In this document: piece by piece, positions 52,354 to 61,669 of the stretch | Position numbering within the stretch: the first letter of the stretch is position 1 | Layout of the letters: each line of letters begins with the position of its first letter | Assembly (NCBI GenBank): GCA_026712715.1 | Contig: JAPOPW010000062.1 | Coordinates: 33,318-97,317, forward strand | Direction: 5' to 3' | Length of the DNA: 64,000 nt | From: Immundisolibacterales bacterium | GTDB lineage: Bacteria > Pseudomonadota > Gammaproteobacteria > HK1 | Position numbers and translations under genes: made by a program | The notes under the pieces: generated by a model | The model's database searches: none | What the model was told of the DNA's origin: nothing | The model's input: only the letters and a program-made list of their open reading frames with translations

Positions 52354-53475
52354 GTGATCCGCGGGACGGGCAGCTACTTCGACGGTGCGAGCGCCGCGCG
52401 CCGCGCGGTGGAGGTCGAGCTCGCCCGTTGGGGCGTACTGGTACGCGAAGCGGAGCCGGGCGGCCGCGAGCTTGCGTTCTGGGAATACCGCGACCTGCGC
52501 CGCGTCGACGAATGGGCCGGCAACGGCCCCCTTCGCATCCGCGCGCGCAACCGCAATGCCCGTCTCGTCGTCGAGAGCCCGGCCGTCATCGCCGCCCTTT
52601 GCGCGCGCGCCACCCGGCTTGCCGCCCGCGAGACCGGCTGGAGCCGGCTCTCCCTGCGCTGGGCCGGCCTCCTCGCGCTCTGCGTCGCCGTCCTTCTCGT
52701 CACCCTCCGGCATGGCCTTCCCCGCTTCGCCGACGAGGTGGCGCGCATCGTGCCCCACCGCTGGGAGGCCGAATTCGGAGCGACGCTGGTCGAGCCGGTG
52801 CTCCTGACATTCGCGCGGCTCGACGGCGCCGACGAGGTCGCCTACTGCACCGCGCCCGGAGGGGTCGAATCGCTCGCGGAGATCACCCGCCGGCTCGCGC
52901 TCCCCGGGTCGCCCTTCCGGTTCACGGTTCGGGTGGTCGACCTCGACATGGTCAACGCCTTCGCCCTTCCCGGGGGACAAATCGTGATTGCGGAGGGTCT
53001 GTTGCGCGCCGCCGGGTCTCCGGACGAGATTGCGGGAGTCCTTGCCCACGAGATGGGACACGTCCTGCACCGGCACTCGACGGCCGCGATCATCGAGGGG
53101 CTCGGCCTGGCGTTCCTGTTCGGAGCGCTGCTCGGAGACGCCGGCACCGGGTTCGTCGCCGGGGCGGGGGAAGTCCTGGTGGGCTTGAGCTTCCGGCGCG
53201 AGGCCGAGGCGGAGGCCGACGAGCGCGCGCTCGACCTCCTCGAGCGCGCCGGGATGAGCAGTCGAGGACTCGCCGACTTCTTCGAGCGCATGGAGCGCAA
53301 GACCGGCGACCGCCCGGCCGTCCTCCGCCTTCTGTCCACCCACCCGTCGACGGAACGCCGGCGACGCCTCGCCGAGGAGCGATCGACACCGGACCTGCCG
53401 GCTTCGCTCGACGAAGACTCTTGGCGACGCCTCAAGACAATCTGCCGCCGCAAGGCCCCCATCAACCCTTCGTAA
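52354..53475 (+). CDS. M48-family metallopeptidase, membrane-anchored
   Basis: A 373-residue zinc peptidase. H232, E233 and H236 form the HExxH motif in LAHEMGHVLHRH; the third ligand Glu lies in REAEAEADERALDLL. A membrane helix (WAGLLALCVAVLLVTL) lies near residues 103-120, and a second hydrophobic stretch follows HExxH. The N-terminal ~80 residues are a cytoplasmic-looking domain. GTG 52354 is the only usable start; no clear ribosome site precedes it, and the frame upstream is continuous with the DUF898 stop codon 54 bases back. It probably degrades or processes envelope proteins. Confidence 0.85.
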   Translation: MIRGTGSYFDGASAARRAVEVELARWGVLVREAEPGGRELAFWEYRDLRRVDEWAGNGPLRIRARNRNARLVVESPAVIAALCARATRLAARETGWSRLSLRWAGLLALCVAVLLVTLRHGLPRFADEVARIVPHRWEAEFGATLVEPVLLTFARLDGADEVAYCTAPGGVESLAEITRRLALPGSPFRFTVRVVDLDMVNAFALPGGQIVIAEGLLRAAGSPDEIAGVLAHEMGHVLHRHSTAAIIEGLGLAFLFGALLGDAGTGFVAGAGEVLVGLSFRREAEAEADERALDLLERAGMSSRGLADFFERMERKTGDRPAVLRLLSTHPSTERRRRLAEERSTPDLPASLDEDSWRRLKTICRRKAPINPS

Positions 53476-53593
53476 GCCCTCCTGGTTCCGCCCGACGCCC
53501 GTCGGCTCCGAGGTCGCTTTTCGGGAGCTGGCCCGCACGCACGGGATCGAGGCAGGCGCCGGCCGGCAGCGACCGGCGGCCCATCCGCGTTGC

Positions 53594-53840
53594 GTGGGCG
53601 CCCCCCCAGCCGGTCCGGGGCTTTCGATTCCGTACCTCCACAACGGCGAACCACACGACTGCCTTCCCGACTTCATCCTCTGCCTGAAAGGGGACAAGGA
53701 GCGGTGCCTGATCGTCGACACCAGGGCTACGACCCCCTCGCTGAAGCGAGTCCACGAGCCGCCCACCGCCAGGTCCGCGGCGTCGACGCAAACACCCACC
53801 TCCGGCACCCGGGACCACGATCCCGTCTCGGACGTGGGCA
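53594..53840 (+). pseudogene. Restriction endonuclease (type III res / BPTD_3080-like), C-terminal remnant
   Basis: The frame reads IPYLHNGEPHDCLPDFILCL, then KGDKERCLIVDT, the PD-(D/E)xK nuclease end of type III-like restriction subunits, in which the equivalent region has PDFI and ETKGYD. Near base 53726 one base is missing: the next frame continues with GYDPLAEASPRAAHRQVRGV, again matching the family. Only the last ~90 residues remain, so it is a dead fragment. The 408-base gap between the M48 gene and the peptide permease holds nothing else I can identify. Confidence 0.6.
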
Positions 53841-53883
53841 CCGTCGGCGGTGCGCCGAATCGAGCGGTGCAGGATGGGGGAGG

Positions 53884-55074
53884 TCAGTCGGTGCGGTAGG
53901 GGTCGGCGGCGTCACGCAGGCCGTCGCCGAAGAAGTTGAAGGCGAGGACGACGATGATGACCGGCACCACCGGGAACATGAGCCACGGATAGAGGGCGAC
54001 CGCGTTGATGTCCTGCGCCTCGTTCAGGAGCACCCCCCAGCTCGTGATCGGGGGGCGAAGGCCCAGCCCGAGGAACGAGAGCGCGGTCTCGCCGAGGATC
54101 ATCGAGGGGATGGACAGGGTCGCCGACGCGATGAGGTGGCTCATGAAGTTCGGCAGCAGGTGCCGGGCGATGACCCGGCGCGGGTGGGCGCCCATCAGCA
54201 CCGCGGCGGTGCAGAAGTCCTCTTCGCGAAGGGCGAGGAGCTTCGAGCGCACCGCCCGGGCGAGCCCCGTCCAGTCGAGGAAGCCGAGGATGACGGTGAT
54301 CCCGAGAAAGACCCCGATCGGGCTCCAGGTCACCGGCAGGGCGGCGGACAGGGCCATCCACAGCGGCAGCTCGGGGAACGAGCGGATGATCTCGATGAGC
54401 CGCTGCACGAGGCCGTCGATCCAGCCGCCGTAGTATCCGGCGAGCCCGCCCAGGGTGAGCCCGATGAGGAAGCTGATGGTGATCCCGATGAGGCCGATGG
54501 TGAGGGAGATCCGGGCGCCGTGCACGACCCGCGAGAGCACGTCGCGCCCGAGCCGGTCCGTCCCGAGCAGGAACATCACCCCGCCCTTTGCCGGGCACAC
54601 GAGGTGGAAGCTGGCCGGGATTACCCCCCACAGCCGGTACGGCTCGCCGCGGCAGAAGAAGCGAAGCGGCATGGGCCGCGACTCGTCCTCGGTGTAGACC
54701 CGCGCGAGATGCTCGAGATCGAGGGTCACGTCGTAGTCGTGGACGAAGGGTCCGACGAACGCCCCGTCGCGCACCCAGTGCACCGTCTGGGGCGGCGCGT
54801 AGACGTACTCGACGTTTCGCGAGTGCACTCCGTAGGGGGCGATGACCTCGGCGAACACCACCACGAGGTAGAGCATGGCGAGGATCAGTCCCGAGACCAC
54901 GGCGAGCCGGTGGCGCTTCAGCCGCCACCACATCATCCGCCACTGCGACGCGAGGTAGTAGCGTTCCTGCTCGACGCTCAGCGTCTCGATGGAGTACGGG
55001 TCGAAGGGCTCGGCGGAGACGAAGTGCTCGGCGCCCCCCGATCGGCCCGTGCCGCCCGGTGCCGCGGCGCTCAT
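53884..55074 (-). CDS. Peptide ABC transporter permease, DppC/OppC type
   Basis: A 396-residue permease. An N-terminal cytoplasmic stretch and first helix (LAVVSGLILAMLYLVVVFAE) are followed by an unusually long periplasmic insert (~95 residues, VHSRNVEYVYAPP ... FHLVCPAKGG) before LLGTDRLGRDVLSRVVHGAR. The EAA loop is DFCTAAVLMGAHPRRVIARH and the C-terminus has YPWLMFPVVPVIIVVLAFNF. The ATG overlaps the stop of the upstream permease gene (ATGA). Last gene of a four-gene importer operon. Confidence 0.9.
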   Translation of the reverse strand: MSAAAPGGTGRSGGAEHFVSAEPFDPYSIETLSVEQERYYLASQWRMMWWRLKRHRLAVVSGLILAMLYLVVVFAEVIAPYGVHSRNVEYVYAPPQTVHWVRDGAFVGPFVHDYDVTLDLEHLARVYTEDESRPMPLRFFCRGEPYRLWGVIPASFHLVCPAKGGVMFLLGTDRLGRDVLSRVVHGARISLTIGLIGITISFLIGLTLGGLAGYYGGWIDGLVQRLIEIIRSFPELPLWMALSAALPVTWSPIGVFLGITVILGFLDWTGLARAVRSKLLALREEDFCTAAVLMGAHPRRVIARHLLPNFMSHLIASATLSIPSMILGETALSFLGLGLRPPITSWGVLLNEAQDINAVALYPWLMFPVVPVIIVVLAFNFFGDGLRDAADPYRTD

Positions 55075-56066
55075 CGCCTGCCGCCCTCGAAGCGGATGCG
55101 GGGGTCGAGGAAGGCGAGCGCCACGTCGGAGAGGAACATCCCGGCGACGGTGAGCACGGCGAGGAACATGAGGAACGAGCCCGCGAGGTACATGTCCTGG
55201 CTGCGGAGCGCGTCGATCAGCATCGGCCCCGTCGTCGGGAGCGACAGCACCACCGACACGACCGCGGCCCCGGACACCACCTGCGGGAGGAGGTTGCCGA
55301 TGTCCGCGACGAACGGGTTGAGGGCCATCCGCAAGGGATACTTGAGGAGGAGCCGCAGACGCGGCATGCCCTTGGCGCGCGCGGTCACCACGTACTGCTT
55401 GCGGAGCTCGTCGAGGAGGTTCGCGCGCAGCCGCCGGATCATCCCCGCCGTGCCGGAGGTCCCGATCACCACGACCGGGATCCACAGGTGCTCGAGCACG
55501 GAAACGAGCTTCCCCCAGCTCATGGGCCGGCCGAGGTACTCGGGGTCCATGAGGCCGCCGATCGACGTTCCGAAGTGCACGTTCGCGAGGTAGAGGAGGA
55601 CGAGGGCGAGGAGGAAGTTCGGGGTTGCGAGCCCGATGAAGCCGAGGAAGGTGAGGGCGTGGTCCCCGACGCTGTACTGGTGGGTTGCGGAGTAGACCCC
55701 GATCGGGAACGAGACGAGCCAGGTGAAGACGATTGTCGCGAACGAGACCAGGAAGGTGAGGAACAGCCGATCCCCGACCACCTCGTTGACCGGCAGCCGG
55801 TGCTCGAACGAATAGCCGAAGTCCCCGACGAGCATGCCCCCCACCCACCGCAGGTATTGCTCGACGGGCGGGCGGTCCAGCCCGTACTCGCGGCGCAGGA
55901 ACTCGATCCGGTCCCGGTTGACCGACTCTCCCTGCGCCTCGAGCTCCGCGATCTGGCTGGTGAGGAAGTCCCCCTCGGGGAGCTGGATGATCACGAACAC
56001 GAGGGCGCTGATCACCACCAGGGTGGGGATCATCACGAGGAGCCGGTGGGCGAGGTAGCGGATCAA
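55071..56066 (-). CDS. Peptide ABC transporter permease, DppB/OppB type
   Basis: A 331-residue permease. IRYLAHRLLVMIPTLVVISA gives the first helix and FLTFLVSFATIVFTWLVSFP the next; the EAA loop is QYVVTARAKGMPRLRLLLKY. The start is a TTG at 56066: this gives the standard N-terminus, while upstream codons do not match and run into the preceding gene. A GAGGAC lies close before it. It overlaps the next permease gene by ATGA and follows the binding-protein stop by only 4 bases. Confidence 0.88.
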   Translation of the reverse strand: MIRYLAHRLLVMIPTLVVISALVFVIIQLPEGDFLTSQIAELEAQGESVNRDRIEFLRREYGLDRPPVEQYLRWVGGMLVGDFGYSFEHRLPVNEVVGDRLFLTFLVSFATIVFTWLVSFPIGVYSATHQYSVGDHALTFLGFIGLATPNFLLALVLLYLANVHFGTSIGGLMDPEYLGRPMSWGKLVSVLEHLWIPVVVIGTSGTAGMIRRLRANLLDELRKQYVVTARAKGMPRLRLLLKYPLRMALNPFVADIGNLLPQVVSGAAVVSVVLSLPTTGPMLIDALRSQDMYLAGSFLMFLAVLTVAGMFLSDVALAFLDPRIRFEGGRR

Positions 56067-56070
56067 GTCC

Positions 56071-58116
56071 TCACGACCCCGCCTTCCGTTCGGTCTTCGA
56101 CCCGTGGCCGCTTCTCGCACCCTCGCCCTCGCCTTCGCCCGCTGCCGCGAACCAGAACGTGTCCATGCGGTGGATACCGAGATGGGCGCCCGGCTCCCAG
56201 TTGTAGACCCCGCGCTCGGGAAAGTTGCGCAGCCGCGCGTTCACCACCGCGGGCTGCGGAATCGCGGCCACGATGCCGATCGTGAAGACCCGCTCGGCGT
56301 GGATGTCGAGCATCCGGTTCCAGATGGCGGTCCGCCTCCCGGGGGCAAGGGCCTCGATCCACTCCTCGTAGAGCCGCAGGAGCCCGTTCGCGTACGGACC
56401 GTCGCACGCTTCCCCGGTGCGGCCCCGGGTCTGGTAGTGCTGGCCCCACTTCGGCCACTGGAGCTGCTGCTGGGAGGTGGGAGCGAGCTCGGCGGGGCTC
56501 GAGCTCGGCCCCGGCACCCCGTTCTCGAGCCCGCCCCACACGGACATCAGGGTCTCGCCGGCGAAGATCCGGTTGCGGAAGGTCTCGCGCTGGAGCGGTT
56601 TGGTGTAGAGCTTGATCCCGACGGCGAGCCAAGTGTCGTGCACGAGCTCGAGGATGTCGGCCTGCTCCGACGTCTCGCCGGCCGTCTCCACCACGATGAC
56701 GGCGGGGCGGCCGTCGGGGAGCCGCCGCATCCCCGTCTCGGGATCGCGTCCCATGAGCCCCGCCTCGTCGAGGAGCGCGTTGGCGCGTGCGAGGTCGAAG
56801 CCGGCCCACTTCTCGCGCCGCTCCGGGCGATGGAGCGGCGAGCTCTCGTCGACCGTGTTGCCGCCCTCCACCGCGAAGCCACGGTACAGGATGAGGTTGA
56901 TCTCGCGCCGGTCGATGGCAAGCGAGAGGGCGCGCCGGAACCGGACGTCGCGGAAGAGGGCCCGCCAGACGGGGTCCTTCGCGTTCAGGTTCGGGAAGAG
57001 CGCGACGTGCGAGCCCTTGGTGGTCTTCCACAGCCGCACCCGGCGCCCGATCCGCTTCTCGTTCCGCTTGAGGAAGGTGAAGTCGTCGAACCCGAGGCCG
57101 CGGACCTGGAGGTCGGTCTCGCCCGACCCCGTCTTGGCGGGAATCAGCTTCGTGTCGGTCACCGTCATCACCACCTCGTCGATGTAGGGAAGCTGTCGGC
57201 CGGAGCCGTCGACGCGGTGGAAGAAGGGGTTGCGGCGAAACACGTAGCGCTGGGCGGGACTCGGGGTGACGTTGCGCCATGGCTGGAGAGTCGGCGCATC
57301 GATGTCGAGGTTGCGGTACGGGGAATCCTTGCGGTTGTGGATCGAAGCCCAGCCCCGGCGGCCGTGTTCGCGCGCCTCGCGGTCGAGCCGCTCCCGGTCT
57401 TCGTAGCTGGCGTGGAACCGGCGCAGCCAGTGCGACGGGGCGTAGATGTAGACGGGGCGCGCGCCCGCGAGCGCGGGCAGGAAGAAGGGGTTCGGGGAGT
57501 CCCACGAGTAGCGAACCGTCGTTTCGTCCAGCACCTCGAACCGCGGCGGGCTCTCTCCGGCGAGCAGCTCGCGCGGCGGCCCCGAAGGCGAGAGCTCGCG
57601 GTGGTTGGCGATGTCCTCCCACCAGTACCGGAAGTCCTCGGAGGTGAAGGGATGACCGTCCGACCAGCGGTGCCCGGGACGCAGGTGGAGGGTGAACACC
57701 CGCTCGTCCTCGACGACCACGCGTTCGAGAATGTCGGGGACGAGCTCGAACGACTCGTCGTAGCCGACGAGGCGCGCATAGCCGTACACCACCATGAGGC
57801 GCACGTCCTTGGCGCGGCTCACCAGCATGCGCAGACGCCCGCCGTGCCGGCCGGGCTCGCGCCCCATCTTCGCGAGCCGGGTGACGAGCGGGCGGCGCGG
57901 CAGCCGTTTCTCGACCGGGGGAAGCTCGCCGGCCTGCACCGGCGCGGTTAGCACGGGCGGCTCGACGTATGCGGAAGGCGACGGGCCGCCCCGCGCGGCG
58001 AGGACGGAGAGCGCGCCCGCCCCGAACGGAACCGCCGCGGCGGGAGGCGAAATCGCCGCGAAGAGGAACGCCGCGACGGGCGCCGCGAGCCTCGCCCGGG
58101 GCGTCGCCGCCCTCAT
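56071..58116 (-). CDS. Peptide ABC transporter substrate-binding protein (SBP_bac_5)
   Basis: A 681-residue periplasmic binding protein, longer than the usual ~530. A signal peptide is expected (RLAAPVAAFLFAAISPPAAA). The core has DILERVVVEDERVFTLHLRP, GHRWSDGHPFTSEDFRYWW, FRRALSLAIDRREINLILY and a C-terminal RTAIWNRMLDIHAERVFTIG. Ligands of this family are peptides or other oligomeric or nickel compounds; this one is unassigned. An extra ~50 residues between the signal and the domain, and a long C-terminal tail, account for the size. Its ATG overlaps the ATPase stop (ATGA). Confidence 0.88.
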   Translation of the reverse strand: MRAATPRARLAAPVAAFLFAAISPPAAAVPFGAGALSVLAARGGPSPSAYVEPPVLTAPVQAGELPPVEKRLPRRPLVTRLAKMGREPGRHGGRLRMLVSRAKDVRLMVVYGYARLVGYDESFELVPDILERVVVEDERVFTLHLRPGHRWSDGHPFTSEDFRYWWEDIANHRELSPSGPPRELLAGESPPRFEVLDETTVRYSWDSPNPFFLPALAGARPVYIYAPSHWLRRFHASYEDRERLDREAREHGRRGWASIHNRKDSPYRNLDIDAPTLQPWRNVTPSPAQRYVFRRNPFFHRVDGSGRQLPYIDEVVMTVTDTKLIPAKTGSGETDLQVRGLGFDDFTFLKRNEKRIGRRVRLWKTTKGSHVALFPNLNAKDPVWRALFRDVRFRRALSLAIDRREINLILYRGFAVEGGNTVDESSPLHRPERREKWAGFDLARANALLDEAGLMGRDPETGMRRLPDGRPAVIVVETAGETSEQADILELVHDTWLAVGIKLYTKPLQRETFRNRIFAGETLMSVWGGLENGVPGPSSSPAELAPTSQQQLQWPKWGQHYQTRGRTGEACDGPYANGLLRLYEEWIEALAPGRRTAIWNRMLDIHAERVFTIGIVAAIPQPAVVNARLRNFPERGVYNWEPGAHLGIHRMDTFWFAAAGEGEGEGARSGHGSKTERKAGS

Positions 58117-60149
58117 TGCCCGAGCGCCGCGAGGGCGGGACCGGGCCACGCGCGCACCTGGTGGCCCGCGCCCAGGTCCACGAGGTCCGGGGAGCCCTCC
58201 CCCCGGTCGGCGAACGGCGCGGGCCAGTGCGAGGGCTCCGCCGTCTCGCCGCTCATCAGGGCGTCGAGATCCAGTCGGTGATCGAGCTCGGCCCGCGGCA
58301 CGGCCGCGAGCAGCGCCCGCGTGTAGGGGTGGACCGGGCGCTCGAACAGCAACTCCCGGGGAGCGAGCTCGACCAGCCGTCCCGCGCACATCACCGCGAT
58401 CCGGTCCGCCATGTAGTCCACCACCGCGAGGTTGTGGGAGATGAAGAGATAGGTAAGGCCCAGCTCGCGCTGGAGGTCCTTCAGCAGGTTCAGGACCTGG
58501 GCCTGGACCGAGACGTCGAGGGCGGACACCGGTTCGTCGCAGATGAGGAGCTCGGGCTCGAGGGCGAGGGCGCGCGCGATCCCGATTCGCTGGCGTTGCC
58601 CGCCGGAGAAGCTGTGCGGGTAGCGGCCGAGCCAGCGGGGGTCGAGCCCGGTCAGGGACATGAGCCCCTTGACCTTCGCGACCCGTGACGCATGGTCGCC
58701 GACCCCGTGGATGACGAGCGGCTCGCTCACGATGTCGAACACCGTCATGCGAGGGTCGAGGGAGCTGAAGGGATCCTGGAACACGAGCTGGATGCGGGGC
58801 CGGTAGCGGATGAGCTCGCGATCGCGAAGCCGGTCGAGGCGCACCAGGCTCCCGCGATCGTCGAACACGATCGCGCCCTCGTCCGCGTCCACCGCCCGCA
58901 TGATCATCTTGCTCACGGTGGTCTTTCCGCATCCGCTCTCGCCGACCAGTCCGAGGCACTCCCCCCGTGCCAGAGAGAAGCTCACCCGGTCCACCGCGCG
59001 CGGGGGCTCGTCCCGAACGGCCACCGGATCGGCGAGCTCCGCCCCGGATGCGACCGCTCCGTTCCTCCCGGCCCGTTCGGCCGGCGCGCGCGTGCCCCGG
59101 GCGAAACGCGCGAAGCCGCGGGGAAGCCGGAACCGCCCGCGCGAGGCGTAGCGCTTGCTGACGTGCTCGAGCTGGAGGAGCGGGAGATCGCCGCCGCCGG
59201 ACGCCGCCGCCCCGGCACGATCGTCCCGATCGGCGAGAGGGCTCCCCGCACCCCGCACGTCGACGCTTCGAACCGGGGTCAGCCGCTCGCTCCGGTCCAT
59301 CCCCATGCGCGGAACGGCCCGCATCAGCGCCTGGAGGTACGGGTGGCGGGGGTCGCGGAAGAGGTCATCGAGCGCACCCCGCTCCATGAGGCGTCCGTGG
59401 TACACCACCACGACGTCGTCCGCGAGGCTCGCCACCACCCCGAGGTCGTGGGTGATGAGGAGGAGCGCCATGTGGAGCTCGGACTGGAGGTCGCGCATGA
59501 GCTTCAGGGTCCGCGCCTGCACGATGACGTCGAGGGCGGTGGTCGGCTCGTCCGCGACGAGCAGGGCCGGCCGGCACACGAGCGCCATCGCGATCATCGC
59601 CCGCTGCCGAAGCCCTCCGGAGAGCTGGAACGGATACGTGTCGAGGGCCGCGCCCGGATCCGGGAAGCGGACCAGGGCCAGCATCTCGCGCACCACCTCG
59701 CGCGCCTCGCCGCGCGAGCAGTCACGGCGGTGCAGTCGAAGCGCCTCCACGATCTGATCGCCGACCGTGTGGAGGGGAGACAGGGACGTCATCGGCTCCT
59801 GGAAGATGATCGAGATCCGCCCGCCGCGCAGGGCGCGGAACGCGGCCGAATTCGGGTTCAGCCGCGCAAGGTCCACCGGCGGCTCGCCGAAGCCCCGGGC
59901 CGGATCGGCGAACAGGATCTGCCCGCCGGTGATGTGGGCCGCCCCCGGGAGGATGCCGAGCACCGCCTGGGCGATGACCGACTTTCCCGAGCCCGACTCC
60001 CCGACGAGGGCCACCGTGCCGCCCGCCGGCACGTCGAACGACACGCCCCGGACCGCCTGCACGGTTCCCTGCTCGCGGAGCCGGAACTCGACCGCAAGAT
60101 CGCGGACGCAAAGGAGGGGGGAAGGATCGGGCGCCCCGGTGAAGGACAT
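58113..60149 (-). CDS. Double-NBD peptide ABC transporter ATPase (DppD-DppF fusion)
   Basis: A 678-residue fusion of two ABC ATPases. NBD1 has Walker A GESGSGKS at 50-57, signature LSGGLRQR and Walker B LLVADEPTTALD; NBD2 has GESGCGKT, FSGGQRQR and LLICDEPVSALDVS. The oligopeptide-type extension HPYLQALM / HPYTRALLAAVP follows each NBD. A ~90-residue Arg/Ala-rich linker (RGFARFARGTRAPAERAGR) lies between the halves. I start at ATG 60149, where GGGAG precedes it, instead of 60215, which has no ribosome site. First gene of the ATPase / binding protein / permease / permease operon, coupled by ATGA. Confidence 0.9.
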   Translation of the reverse strand: MSFTGAPDPSPLLCVRDLAVEFRLREQGTVQAVRGVSFDVPAGGTVALVGESGSGKSVIAQAVLGILPGAAHITGGQILFADPARGFGEPPVDLARLNPNSAAFRALRGGRISIIFQEPMTSLSPLHTVGDQIVEALRLHRRDCSRGEAREVVREMLALVRFPDPGAALDTYPFQLSGGLRQRAMIAMALVCRPALLVADEPTTALDVIVQARTLKLMRDLQSELHMALLLITHDLGVVASLADDVVVVYHGRLMERGALDDLFRDPRHPYLQALMRAVPRMGMDRSERLTPVRSVDVRGAGSPLADRDDRAGAAASGGGDLPLLQLEHVSKRYASRGRFRLPRGFARFARGTRAPAERAGRNGAVASGAELADPVAVRDEPPRAVDRVSFSLARGECLGLVGESGCGKTTVSKMIMRAVDADEGAIVFDDRGSLVRLDRLRDRELIRYRPRIQLVFQDPFSSLDPRMTVFDIVSEPLVIHGVGDHASRVAKVKGLMSLTGLDPRWLGRYPHSFSGGQRQRIGIARALALEPELLICDEPVSALDVSVQAQVLNLLKDLQRELGLTYLFISHNLAVVDYMADRIAVMCAGRLVELAPRELLFERPVHPYTRALLAAVPRAELDHRLDLDALMSGETAEPSHWPAPFADRGEGSPDLVDLGAGHQVRAWPGPALAALGQ

Positions 60150-60201
60150 TTCGACTCCCGCCGTCGCGCGGGACCGCGCGCCGAGAACGGGCACGCCGGG
60201 C

Positions 60202-60762
60202 TCAGGCATCGCCATCGGGGCCGGTCCGGGCGGCGGCGTCGGACGGCGCCTCGTCCGGACCCGGGGCCACCCCGTGTCCCGCGGCCTCGAAGTTCGCCCG
60301 GGTGACCGGATCGAGGGGAAGGGCCGTGGCGGCCGCGGCGGCGCGCCCCAGGACGTCGTCGAACCCCTCCAGGCGCGAATCGATCCGCACCACGCCGTCC
60401 TCCCCCTTCAGCACGAGCTGCATCCAGCCGTGTCTCGCGCCCTGCCCCTTTTTTCTTTCGCGCTCGCGACGGACCGCGAAGTAGCGGAGCTTCACCTTGC
60501 GGAGACGGTCCCAGCGGACCCGGCCACGCAGGCCGGGAACCGTCTCGACGCCTTCGTCGCCGACCCGCACCCGCGTGCGCGCACGCAGCACGGTCATCGC
60601 GCCGAACACCCCGAACAGCACCACTCCGGTGCCCAGCACCATACCAAACCAGGACGCGACGGGAAGGGACGCGAGCGGAATCCCCGTGAACGCGAGGCCC
60701 ACCAGCGCCCGCAGCCCGTCCGGCACCAGGCTCGCCACCGGATAGCGGTACGTCACCGGCAT
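60202..60762 (-). CDS. PH-like membrane protein of unknown function
   Basis: A 186-residue protein. Two membrane helices (GLRALVGLAFTGIPLASLPV and WFGMVLGTGVVLFGVFGAMT) are followed by a beta-rich PH-like domain (TRVRVGDEGVETVPGLRGRV, WDRLRKVKLRYFAV) with a basic KK-rich loop. I do not recognise a named family. ATG 60762 is chosen because GGGAG precedes it and the sequence above it is not protein-like. It precedes the peptide-importer operon by 52 bases on the same strand. Confidence 0.7.
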   Translation of the reverse strand: MPVTYRYPVASLVPDGLRALVGLAFTGIPLASLPVASWFGMVLGTGVVLFGVFGAMTVLRARTRVRVGDEGVETVPGLRGRVRWDRLRKVKLRYFAVRRERERKKGQGARHGWMQLVLKGEDGVVRIDSRLEGFDDVLGRAAAAATALPLDPVTRANFEAAGHGVAPGPDEAPSDAAARTGPDGDA

Positions 60763-61669
60763 CGCGTTCGGGACTCCCGGGCTGGCCGCAAACCGCGCGG
60801 CAGGTGTCGAGCCCGGCCACACGCTCCGGACGGCACGTTCATCTTCGCCTCCATTTCCGCTCCCGATCCGGGCCTTGGACGCGTCGCGAAACCACAGCAT
60901 ATCCGAGCCGTCGGGTCGAGGCGTCCGTGCATTGCCCCCGGTCGATCTCGAATCGTGAGCATCGACTCTCCCGGCCATGAGATACCACGGTCATGACCAT
61001 GGTCACGGATCGTCTGGTCAACGACCGTCGCTGGACTGGCACCGGGCCATGCCGGGACGCCTTCGCCGCTGGCATGGCTGGCCGCGTCCTTCACCCTGGT
61101 TACGACGATCCTGATCGCCGCCACGGCTCGGTGACCGGAGTCGGCGCGGTCCGCTGGCTGGGAAGCAGGAGGTGAGGACCGCGCCCCGTTGTCGCCAAAC
61201 GGGCGGCGACGACTGCGGCCTCACGCTGCGAGATCGCACTGCCAGTCAGCGTTCCAGTGCAAGGGGAATTGGTCGAGCCGAGCCCGCCACGTGTCGGAGA
61301 TACGGACGAGGACGTCGGTAATCCAAAACAGATTTTGTGTATTATGATAATATTCGAGACAAAGAATTGCTGAGTGCTATTCGGAACGGCAAGTGAATCG
61401 TCGGGTGGGAAGATCTACGCGTATGGAGATTGATAGACATACCGATTCGTGCTGCCAGATGTTCGTGGCGTGTCAGGTCGGACATCGACCGGACCAAGGC
61501 CGGGTCCGCAGCAGCCGGACAACGATGATACCTCCTCGGAACCTACGGCCTGGGCACCCGGGAGTCGGGGGTTTCCTCCAACCGGGATGGTTCATGGCTG
61601 GGACGGAGCGGGGACCAGCGGGTGACCGCCCCATCCTTGCGACGAGCTGCGGTAATCGGGAGAGCGCGA
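60763..61669. other. Long non-coding stretch before the defence-like genes
   Basis: No gene is recognisable in these 907 bases. Open frames on both strands around 61000-61200 lack ribosome sites and family patterns. The stretch 61321-61385 is sharply AT-rich with GATAAT/TATGAT hexamers (61343-61351) that could act as a promoter. Composition changes here suggest the left border of transferred DNA carrying the DUF6361 gene. Confidence 0.5.

Noticed and set aside
60993..61175. Short frame beginning like a lacZ-alpha start (ATGACCATGGTCACG)
   Set aside because: Similarity is limited to a few bases; the rest shows no vector or lacZ sequence.
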